36,193 bases of DNA, from positions 1-36,193 of the forward strand of contig CAZAMT010000009.1 in the NCBI GenBank assembly GCA_964486145.1. The letters are read 5' to 3'. This document shows positions 9,095 through 15,835 of the stretch, one piece after another. The position numbers and the translations under genes were made by a program. Below the pieces are notes generated by a model. That model saw only the letters and a list, made by a program, of their open reading frames with translations, was not told where the DNA came from and ran no database searches. How positions within the stretch are numbered: position 1 is the stretch's first letter; each line of letters begins with the position of its first letter. Source of the stretch: CAZAMT01 sp964486145. Its GTDB lineage: Bacteria > Bacteroidota > Bacteroidia > Bacteroidales > JAAAOM01.

Positions 9095-9113
9095 GCTTGT
9101 TTACCTGTTATGC
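9095..9113 (+). repeat. Possible boundary motif GCTTGT-N6-GTTATGC
   Basis: The motif lies just past the stop codon (9119-9121) of the minus-strand lipoprotein gene. A related CTTG-N6-GTTATAC occurs at 10417-10433 in the same orientation, so the two flank the lipoprotein pair. A third relative, GCTTGT-N7-GTTAGG, lies on the minus strand at 7417-7399. The similarity is short and may be chance. Confidence 0.25.
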
Positions 9114-9118
9114 TTCGG

Positions 9119-9763
9119 CTATTTTCGTTCAAATATTAAATCGTTGTTTAAAATATATTTTATCAATCCGTATTTCTTAGCTATAAATATCTCCTTTACG
9201 GTAAAAACTTCCCATTGTTCAACGAAATCTTTAAAAGTCAAATGTAATACTTCTGAGTACTGTAAATCATTTACAACATAAGAATCAATAATTTCAACTG
9301 TTGAATTAATCGTTACATTGTTTTCGTATCCTTTATCTGTCATTGTTCTTGATAAATAGCCAAAGGGGCTATCAATGCGAGAAATAGTTTGATATTTAAA
9401 ATCATAGGCGAATCCAACATTATCCAGTTTTATATAAATATCATCACCAAAAGGTTCAAAACCGGCTGTCAAAGACAATGAAAATTGTGTCCCATAATTT
9501 GAAGTAAAATTCTGATAATGATATTCCGTACTCTCTTTATGAGTTGTTACAAAAAAATATCCCCCTTCCGATTCATTAAAATAATAACTGTTATCTGTCA
9601 TAGAAAAACTATGTGATATGCCATTATTATCTTTCATAATGAAATTATCTTTAATCTCATAACCTGTTATCCAATCTTTGTTTTCTGAATCAAAATAGAT
9701 TGTTTCTTCTTTTACGCACCCAATAAGGAATAAAAAAAATAAGAGTATAATTCCTTTATTCAT
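9119..9763 (-). CDS. Putative lipoprotein (second of a coupled pair)
   Basis: I place the start at the ATG at 9763 (MNKGIILLFFLFLIGC), which gives a textbook lipoprotein signal with lipobox LIGC at Cys16. Starting 21 bases further upstream is possible but unnecessary. This ATG overlaps the end of the upstream lipoprotein gene by 8 bases (ATGAATAA), implying translational coupling. The mature protein of about 199 residues is predicted almost wholly beta-stranded and rich in Tyr, Phe, Asp and Asn. The C-terminal segment YGLIKYILNNDLIFE resembles NGIIKIVMSNEESF of its neighbour, so the two may be diverged paralogues. I do not recognise the family. It is probably exposed on the periplasmic or outer face. 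Confidence 0.7.
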   Translation of the reverse strand: MNKGIILLFFLFLIGCVKEETIYFDSENKDWITGYEIKDNFIMKDNNGISHSFSMTDNSYYFNESEGGYFFVTTHKESTEYHYQNFTSNYGTQFSLSLTAGFEPFGDDIYIKLDNVGFAYDFKYQTISRIDSPFGYLSRTMTDKGYENNVTINSTVEIIDSYVVNDLQYSEVLHLTFKDFVEQWEVFTVKEIFIAKKYGLIKYILNNDLIFERK

Positions 9764-10361
9764 ATAATGTAAAGCTCTCTTCATTTGACATTACTATTTT
9801 AATAATTCCATTCAAATAATTATAATACAAACTATCCACATAAATTGAATCTTGCGAGTAGTAATTTTCATAGTGTGACTTTATTTTAAAAACCTGATAA
9901 TAATATACAGAATTAATTTTAACCGAATCAACCTTTTCGTAATAATCTATATCAAACTCATTGTTGGTTGGGATATGAAAGCCATATTTTCCAACTGACG
10001 CGTAACAATGATAGTTTAAAGTATCCTGATTGTCGATTTGAAATTGAAAGTTAAAAATTGGATAATCAGGAATTAATATCGTAGAATTAACCTCATAATG
10101 ATACTCATATTCACAGCACTCAGCACATCCAGTCCATTCTTCATGTGTTTCTCTGGTTGTTTTATAATTAATTTCAAGCCCGTTTGAGTGTTTGAATTTA
10201 TATGTTTCACCATTAACATAAGGAACATATTTTAAAGCTGAATCTGGCAATGCGCCATTTTCAATCATTATTGTATCACATGGCCAACAACCATATAATA
10301 AAAAACTAAAAAATAAATAAATCACTTTTTCCTTGTGCAGTATGTTTTTTTGGCGGAGCAT
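9756..10361 (-). CDS. Putative lipoprotein (first of a coupled pair)
   Basis: The 201-residue protein has a basic N-terminus, a short hydrophobic stretch (VIYLFFSFLLYGC) and a plausible lipobox LLYGC, so it is probably lipidated at Cys25. The mature part is beta-rich with many Tyr residues. It contains a cysteine cluster, GCAECCEYEY, plus CWPC at the lipidation site; these could form disulfides or bind metal. The C-terminal NGIIKIVMSNEESF motif parallels the downstream gene. No named family is evident. It is the first gene of the pair and is divergent from the DUF6263 operon across about 107 bases. Confidence 0.7.
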   Translation of the reverse strand: MLRQKNILHKEKVIYLFFSFLLYGCWPCDTIMIENGALPDSALKYVPYVNGETYKFKHSNGLEINYKTTRETHEEWTGCAECCEYEYHYEVNSTILIPDYPIFNFQFQIDNQDTLNYHCYASVGKYGFHIPTNNEFDIDYYEKVDSVKINSVYYYQVFKIKSHYENYYSQDSIYVDSLYYNYLNGIIKIVMSNEESFTLYE

Positions 10362-10383
10362 AACTATTTTTGTTGAACCGTTA

Positions 10384-10391
10384 CAAAAATA
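10384..10391 (-). promoter_or_regulatory. Candidate -7 element for the lipoprotein pair
   Basis: The minus strand reads TATTTTTG, matching TAnnTTTG, about 23 bases before the ATG at 10361. No convincing TTTG -33 box is seen, and the region is AT-rich, so the match could be fortuitous. Confidence 0.35.
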
Positions 10392-10416
10392 TGAAGTATT
10401 TTGAAATTTATCGTAA

Positions 10417-10433
10417 CTTGCATCACGTTATAC
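10417..10433 (+). repeat. Possible boundary motif CTTG-N6-GTTATAC
   Basis: This is a partner of the motif at 9095-9113 (CTTG, six or seven bases, GTTATRC), in the same orientation, on the other side of the coupled lipoprotein genes. It sits at the junction between the AT-rich block and the DUF6263 operon. Confidence 0.25.
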
Positions 10434-10468
10434 ACATAAATTTTTATCCAATTTAAAATTGATAAACA

Positions 10469-11392
10469 ATGAAAATCCTTACATCCGTTATTTTTCTTCT
10501 CCTATGCAGTAGTATCCTGTTTTCTCAATCAACAGAACTGAAATATAATCTTAAAGAAGGAAAAACCTATAGAGTAAAATCTTCAACTGTGCAGGATCAA
10601 ACCATAATAATGCAGGGAACTGAAAGAAAAACAGAGACCAAAAGTGTTTCCTTTTTTTCAATCAAAATGCTGGACCCGAAACCTGACTTCTTTATTGCCG
10701 AATTAAAATTCGATACAATTAAAACGGTCATAAGCATGCCACCCATGGAACTGAGCTCTGCAGAAAAAGGTGATATAACCTCTGAAAATCCGGTGGATGT
10801 CACAAATTGTATCCTGAACAGACTGAGCAACAGCACCCTGGTTGTAAGAATGGACTATTCCGGGCATGTTCAGGATATTATGAACCACCAGATTATTGAA
10901 AAAAATATCCTGGCGGGAACTGATTCGCTGAAAGGCCAGGCAGCGATAGCCAAACCTCAGTTAGAAATAATGGTGGCTAAAGATGCATTAACAGGCATGA
11001 TTGAAGGTGTTACAGCCTATTTACCCAACAAAGAAGTGAAAAAAGGGACAACATGGGAATCTTCTTTTGTGAGCAGAAATGGAGGTGTTGGAATGACTAT
11101 CAACAGCACCTACGAACTTCAAGATTTATCGAAGAAAAGTGCCGTCATTGAAGGTGATGTAATTGTTGAGCCAGCATCCACCGAACCGATGATGATGAAC
11201 GGTGCAGAAATAACCAATAAACTAAGAGGCCTGGGTAAATCCACCATAGAGATTGATCCCGTTACCGGATGGATAATTAGCGGTTCATCGAAAATGCAGA
11301 TGTCCGGAACTATGGATATAAAAGCCCCGGGGCAGAATATGTCCATGCCTGTTGAATCTCTGGTTACCAGCGAAACTACAGCAGTCGAATGA
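10469..11392 (+). CDS. DUF6263 family secreted protein
   Basis: The 307-residue product has a Sec signal peptide (MKILTSVIFLLLCSSILFSQ). It continues with a beta-rich body starting LKYNLKEGKTYRVKSSTVQDQT, the typical opening of DUF6263 proteins, which in Bacteroidota are secreted and of unknown role. Later segments fit the same family: a VDVTNCILNRLSNS stretch, a KKGTTWESSF stretch and a GLGKSTIEIDPVTGWI stretch. A Met-rich C-terminal third (MQMSGTMDIKAPGQNMSMP) is noticeable. Its stop overlaps a possible ATGA start and lies 14 bases before the preferred start of the following outer-membrane receptor-like gene. The two are surely one operon, and the proteins may act together at the outer membrane. 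Confidence 0.8.
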   Translation: MKILTSVIFLLLCSSILFSQSTELKYNLKEGKTYRVKSSTVQDQTIIMQGTERKTETKSVSFFSIKMLDPKPDFFIAELKFDTIKTVISMPPMELSSAEKGDITSENPVDVTNCILNRLSNSTLVVRMDYSGHVQDIMNHQIIEKNILAGTDSLKGQAAIAKPQLEIMVAKDALTGMIEGVTAYLPNKEVKKGTTWESSFVSRNGGVGMTINSTYELQDLSKKSAVIEGDVIVEPASTEPMMMNGAEITNKLRGLGKSTIEIDPVTGWIISGSSKMQMSGTMDIKAPGQNMSMPVESLVTSETTAVE

Positions 11393-11406
11393 CGGTCCGC
11401 GCAGGT

Positions 11407-13788
11407 ATGAAAAAAATAATCTTACACTTTTTACTTATTTTTTCCTTTGTGCAATTCTCTGTTTCGCAAAACATTCAAGGATATGTACTGTTTTCAGAAG
11501 ATAAAACACCGGTGGAATATGGATCGGTTGTGCTGAAAACACTTCCCGATTCAGGATATATAGCCGGGGTAATAACGTATTCCGAAGGAATCTACAGTTT
11601 TACTGATGTCAAACCCGGGTCATATATCATTGTCTCCAGTTACCTCGGTTACAGGGAAAGCTCGGTCAATGTGGAAGTTGAAAACAGGGCAGAAACAACC
11701 CTTGCTGACACGATTTATTTGACTGAAGTACCCATAGACATTGAAGAAGCCACGGTTACAGCCGATTATATCCGCGGAAAGGAACTGGTGGATCGGACGG
11801 TTTATTCCATTCCCCCGGAAATCTCTGAAACCTCAACAAATGGTTATGAGGTACTGCGCAAATTACCTTCTGTGCAGGTTGATTTCAACAACAATATTAC
11901 ACTTAACGGTAGCAGTAATTTTATTATACAGGTAGATGGAAAAGAGCGTAATAAAGAATTTCTGGCCCGTCTTACACCGGAAGACATCAAATCAGTGGAG
12001 ATAATTCATAACCCCTCCGGTAAATATGATGGTGCTATTGATGGTGTAATAAACGTCATTTTAAATCCATCCGCCCGAATGGGTATTAGTGGAAACCTGG
12101 CTCTGGTGGTGAAACCGTTCAACCGAACGTTTGCTTTTGGCAATGCAGGAATTGATTACGGCCGTGAGAAAGTTACCTTCTATCTTTCAGGATATTCATT
12201 TCAACAAAAACTTGCAAATAACTCCACCAGTCAATATCATTTCAGGGGTAGCCCCCTTCTTGATTCATTGATTAAAAACCAGGGAATGGGTGACTTTCAG
12301 ATTGCATCCAGCGCGATAAACACGGGCTTCGATTACTATATCAATGATAAACATAACCTTAGCTTTAATTACAGTTACAAGCCAAACAAGATGATTACGG
12401 ATCTTGATAATATTGGCTGGATTTATGTGAACGATGTTTTGGCAAACCATCAGGAGTTTAGCAATACCAATAATACCAAAAGCGGCGAATCAAACGCGTC
12501 AATATATTTTAAAAAGGAATTTAAAAAACCCATTCAGGAATTTACATTTGAATCAAATGTTTACTGGTTCAATTCTGAGGATAAAAACTCATTTTCGTCA
12601 AGTTTGTATCCGGTCGGTAATCCGGATGATACAGAGTCATTATCATACCTTGAACTTATTGCAAACAGCAGAAATTATGCTAAATCGAAAATCGATTATG
12701 TGCATCCACTGGGAGTCTCAACGCGACTTGAAACCGGATACCAGTTCTATTTTCAAAAGATGCTTTTCGATACCGATAACAGCGATATTACGCTAAGCAA
12801 TACCTTCAATTACAATGAAATGAGAAATGCCGTTTATGTAAGCTGGATGTGGAATGTAAAAAAGTTTGGCCTCATGGCAACGGTAAGGGAAGAACACAGT
12901 GATATCATGATTAATGATTCAACACCTTCCAGCTATTTTACTTTTCTACCCTCAACCAACATTCAGTATAAAATCAGCGGAAATCAAAATATAAAATTTA
13001 CTTACAACCGCAGGATCAATCGTCCCGGAATTTACCAGTTAAATCCCTTTGAAAAACTTAATAATTACCAGTTTATATCCTCGGGTAACCCATACCTCGA
13101 ACCTGAACTCAGAGATAAACTTCAATTAACCTATTCCATCAGTTTTAAAAAGAATTTTATTTCTCCTTACCTGTATCATAATTTCATAACACAAAAAATC
13201 GGAACCATCAACAGACTAATTGATTTACCCAACACAGGTAATCCGGTTATCAAAACATCACCTGAAAACATTCTTACAGGTTATGAACAGGGAATCGGGT
13301 TAAATTCAATGTTATGGTTTGTCAAGCTTGATGGGAAAATTTTCCAGGGACATTACAACGAATACAGCAATGCTTACTCAACCATTGACGCCCGGGATTA
13401 CTTTTCGTATAACCTAACCGGTTTCATTTTCGGACAACCAATCAAAGATAAACTAACATTTTATGGTTTTTTAATGTATCAGGGGGTTCGGTTTGATGCA
13501 CAAAGCAAAACATATTCGTATCCTGTTTATGGCATTGGTGGTAATTATAAACTAAATAACCATATTTTTTCAGTTAACTGGGTTTTCCCGGGGTTAAAGA
13601 ATTATACTTATAATAAAGCAATTACAGAAACTCCGGTATTATATTCGCAGACAAGTAACAATTTTGACGTGCGGTATTTTGTTCAGTTTGTATATGCCTA
13701 TAATTTTAAAAAGGGCAAAAGTGTGAAGAAAATCAAACATGAAACAGAAGTTGAAAGTGATACAAAAAGTGGTGGCATCAGAAATTAA
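11407..13788 (+). CDS. TonB-receptor-like outer-membrane beta-barrel protein (CarboxypepD_reg + OMP_b-brl_3)
   Basis: I choose the ATG at 11407, which begins directly with the signal peptide (MKKIILHFLLIFSFVQFSVSQ minus its last residue). An in-frame ATG at 11389 would add six residues and overlap the previous stop. The protein has about 793 residues. Mature residues about 25-110 form a CarboxypepD_reg-like fold (IQGYVLFSEDKTPVEYGSVVL, YSFTDVKPGSYIIVSSYLGY). A plug-like region follows (NGYEVLRKLPSVQVDFNNNITLNGSSNFIIQVDGK, here cited only by its pattern). The rest is a large barrel containing FTYNRRINRPGIYQLNPF and NPYLEPELRDKLQLTYS, hallmarks of the OMP_b-brl_3 family. No SusD partner is adjacent. 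The transported substrate is unknown. It shares an operon with the DUF6263 gene and probably the TSUP gene. Confidence 0.88.
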   Translation: MKKIILHFLLIFSFVQFSVSQNIQGYVLFSEDKTPVEYGSVVLKTLPDSGYIAGVITYSEGIYSFTDVKPGSYIIVSSYLGYRESSVNVEVENRAETTLADTIYLTEVPIDIEEATVTADYIRGKELVDRTVYSIPPEISETSTNGYEVLRKLPSVQVDFNNNITLNGSSNFIIQVDGKERNKEFLARLTPEDIKSVEIIHNPSGKYDGAIDGVINVILNPSARMGISGNLALVVKPFNRTFAFGNAGIDYGREKVTFYLSGYSFQQKLANNSTSQYHFRGSPLLDSLIKNQGMGDFQIASSAINTGFDYYINDKHNLSFNYSYKPNKMITDLDNIGWIYVNDVLANHQEFSNTNNTKSGESNASIYFKKEFKKPIQEFTFESNVYWFNSEDKNSFSSSLYPVGNPDDTESLSYLELIANSRNYAKSKIDYVHPLGVSTRLETGYQFYFQKMLFDTDNSDITLSNTFNYNEMRNAVYVSWMWNVKKFGLMATVREEHSDIMINDSTPSSYFTFLPSTNIQYKISGNQNIKFTYNRRINRPGIYQLNPFEKLNNYQFISSGNPYLEPELRDKLQLTYSISFKKNFISPYLYHNFITQKIGTINRLIDLPNTGNPVIKTSPENILTGYEQGIGLNSMLWFVKLDGKIFQGHYNEYSNAYSTIDARDYFSYNLTGFIFGQPIKDKLTFYGFLMYQGVRFDAQSKTYSYPVYGIGGNYKLNNHIFSVNWVFPGLKNYTYNKAITETPVLYSQTSNNFDVRYFVQFVYAYNFKKGKSVKKIKHETEVESDTKSGGIRN

Positions 13789-13826
13789 GATGATATCTCT
13801 TAGAAATATAAATAAAAGACAGGAGC

Positions 13827-14195
13827 ATGCAGTTTTATGATATTATACTTCTTATTGTTGTTGGCATTGCAGCGGGTTTGATTGCCGGTGGGCTGGGCGT
13901 TGGCGGGGGAATTATTCTTGTTCCTGCCCTTGTTTTTATCTTTGGATTTACACAACACCAGGCGCAAGGTACCAGCCTGGCTGTACTAATGTTTCCGGTT
14001 ATGGCAGTTGGTGTATTCAACTACCATAAAAAGGGGTTTGTAAATTTTAAATTCGCATTTATCATCATTGCTGCCTTTGTCATTGGCACCTATTTCGGAT
14101 CCAAATTCAGTGTTGACCTCCCGGCAAGAACCCTTAAACGAATATTTGGTGTTTTAATGCTGATCGCCGGATTAAAAATGGTTTTTGGAAAGTGA
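13827..14195 (+). CDS. Half-size TSUP (TauE/SafE) family membrane transporter
   Basis: The 122-residue protein has about four hydrophobic segments. It carries the TauE/SafE signature AGLIAGGLGVGGGIILVPAL (residues about 15-34), followed by QAQGTSLAVLMFPV and a basic loop (YHKKGFVNFK). It ends LKRIFGVLMLIAGLKMVFG, a typical domain end. Full TSUP carriers have two such modules and about 250 residues; here the second module is absent and no continuation is present downstream. Stand-alone half-size members occur in Bacteroidota and presumably assemble as dimers. Family members move sulfite, sulfoacetate or related anions, but this substrate is unknown. It lies 38 bases after the receptor-like gene, probably in the same operon. 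Confidence 0.85.
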   Translation: MQFYDIILLIVVGIAAGLIAGGLGVGGGIILVPALVFIFGFTQHQAQGTSLAVLMFPVMAVGVFNYHKKGFVNFKFAFIIIAAFVIGTYFGSKFSVDLPARTLKRIFGVLMLIAGLKMVFGK

Positions 14196-14367
14196 TCGTA
14201 AAATTGAGTTATGATTATTGAAGATTATCAAACGATTTTATCTTACAGTGACGAGAAAGCATAAAGTAAAATTTATGAGAAAAATATATTGTTGATTTTT
14301 CATTTTCATTGCAACAAACCATGAACAAGGAACATTAAAACCGAACCTTAAACTTTGAAAAATTGCG

Positions 14368-14847
14368 TTATTCCCGGTATTCGTCATCTGTTGGTAATTG
14401 ATCAATTTCAATATCATCTATAACGTCCGTAACACTTCTGGTATTTAATGCAATTTCATGAACATCTTCTTTAACTCTCCAACTCGGAGCATTGCCTCTA
14501 AGGTGAACCACGCTGTCTTCCACCTCAACAATAAACTGGTCATTGTCAATTAATGAACGTTCTTCCAGTTTTATGCGGATACTTCCTGCAATATCCTCAT
14601 CACTAAGTTCTTTAGCCGGATGTACATAAGTATTGTTGATTACATCCACAACACCTGTTGATGAATAGGCTATATCTGTCAGCAGATGTTTGTTTTTCAA
14701 TGATTTCACATTTCCTTCAAATATCACCGTGCTGTTTTCTACTTTAATACTAACGTCCCGGGTATCAACGAACTCATTTTTATTTAGCTGATTCACAACG
14801 TTCTCATGTATTTCATCATCCGATTGCGGAACTGTGTTGGGTGGCAA
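14368..14847 (-). CDS. Protein with two BON domains
   Basis: The 159-residue product contains two BON domains, roughly residues 10-75 and 85-150. The first reads IHENVVNQLNKNEFVDTRDVSI and VIFEGNVKSLKNK; the second reads IAGSIRIKLEERSLIDNDQF and VHLRGNAPSWRVK. BON domains (as in OsmY) bind membranes or phospholipids and are linked to envelope and osmotic stress. No ATG is available in the open frame: the best start is a TTG at 14847, and no signal peptide is evident, so the location is uncertain. It follows the EF-hand lipoprotein gene by 42 bases on the same strand and is probably co-transcribed. Domain identity is solid; the exact N-terminus is not. Confidence 0.8.
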   Translation of the reverse strand: MPPNTVPQSDDEIHENVVNQLNKNEFVDTRDVSIKVENSTVIFEGNVKSLKNKHLLTDIAYSSTGVVDVINNTYVHPAKELSDEDIAGSIRIKLEERSLIDNDQFIVEVEDSVVHLRGNAPSWRVKEDVHEIALNTRSVTDVIDDIEIDQLPTDDEYRE

Positions 14848-14889
14848 TTTTATGCGAAGATTATTTGTTATTTTGCGAAGAACGATTGT

Positions 14890-15444
14890 TTATCTTTCTG
14901 CATAATCACTTGCGAAAGTATTAAACTCACCTTTTTCAAGAAACCCGCTATCATCAAAGTCATATGAATGAAAAACACCTTGCGCCAGTTCATCTTCATT
15001 CACAACATTATCATCATTGACATCCCAACTGGCAAAAAGGCCGTTGTCTTCAATTTCTTCTCTGTATTCCGTTAAGCTTAATTCTCCGTTCTCGTTATCA
15101 TCGATTTTTTCGAAATCCTCAAATTCATACTTTTGGAAGAAAAAACTATTGATTGATTTCCATTCGTCCCGATCAATCACACCATCATCATTTTCATCCC
15201 AAAAGGCAAAACCAGCTTCATAAAAATCGCTGTTGTCGTATTTAATATCTGTAGGCGTTTCGTTAATCTTCCAATCGGATACATAGTACGTTTTAAATAC
15301 GTTGGTAAACTCGTCCGTTGTCATTGGTTTACTTTTGTCCTTGTTCCATGTATCATACGAAAATTTTTCCGTTGTTGAGCATCCAGAAAAACCAATAAGT
15401 GCAGCGATCATTAATGATGTTGATAAAATTCTCATTTTCCTCAT
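14890..15444 (-). CDS. EF-hand lipoprotein
   Basis: The 184-residue protein has a lipoprotein signal with lipobox FSGC (Cys22). Four EF-hand loops follow: D83-E94 (DENDDGVIDRDE), D115-E126 (DDNENGELSLTE), D141-E152 (DVNDDNVVNEDE, with Asn in place of the usual Gly) and D162-E173 (DFDDSGFLEKGE). The calcium ligands at loop positions 1, 3, 5 and 12 are acidic or Asn/Ser throughout, so calcium binding at the cell envelope is likely. The region before the first loop (about 40-75) may be a further degenerate helix pair. It is the first gene of a two-gene unit with the BON protein. The start could also be Met4. Confidence 0.85.
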   Translation of the reverse strand: MRKMRILSTSLMIAALIGFSGCSTTEKFSYDTWNKDKSKPMTTDEFTNVFKTYYVSDWKINETPTDIKYDNSDFYEAGFAFWDENDDGVIDRDEWKSINSFFFQKYEFEDFEKIDDNENGELSLTEYREEIEDNGLFASWDVNDDNVVNEDELAQGVFHSYDFDDSGFLEKGEFNTFASDYAER

Positions 15445-15835
15445 GACTTTTTTAAATTTTTAATTCATTTAAAGTAAGTATCCGCTAAATCTGTTCCATG
15501 AGTTTACCTGGTAAGAACTGAGTATACCATAATTAAATGACATGTAGCATCTTATGAAAAATAAAACGAATTTGATTGAATTTAAAACTGTTGAAAAAAT
15601 TGCACAGTGTTGCTATTTAGTCATGAAAAGAATTAAGAATAAGAAAAAAATTCATGAAAATTTTTCAGGAATATGTACAGTTTTACAGAAAAGAAACATT
15701 ATCGATCTTTTTCTACTCCATTACTGAGTCTTGAAAATATAATAGAAATTAAAAGGATATAACAAATCTAAGTTCAGGCATTTATCAGTAAAGTATTGGT
15801 GAAATAAAAGACAAAATGGCTTTGTTTATTTTAAT
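15445..15835. other. Intergenic region, 391 bases, no gene seen
   Basis: This AT-rich spacer lies between the EF-hand gene and the 3' end of tamL. I see no convincing coding frame. It holds the candidate terminator at 15644-15671 and presumably the promoter of the EF-hand/BON unit, for which no exact TAnnTTTG box was found. Confidence 0.6.
15644..15671 (-). terminator. Candidate intrinsic terminator downstream of tamB-tamL
   Basis: On the minus strand the arms TTCCTGAAAA and TTTTCATGAA (9 of 10 pairing, one-base loop region) are followed by seven T residues. It lies about 165 bases past the tamL stop. The stem is AT-rich, so its strength is uncertain. Confidence 0.4.

Noticed and set aside
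12434..12796. A 120-residue plus-strand frame inside the receptor-like gene
   Set aside because: It is an out-of-frame reading of a confident outer-membrane barrel gene with no domain-like pattern.
15445..15835. A small RNA or short gene in the spacer beside tamL
   Set aside because: No convincing start codon with coding bias, and no structured GC-rich segment beyond the weak terminator.
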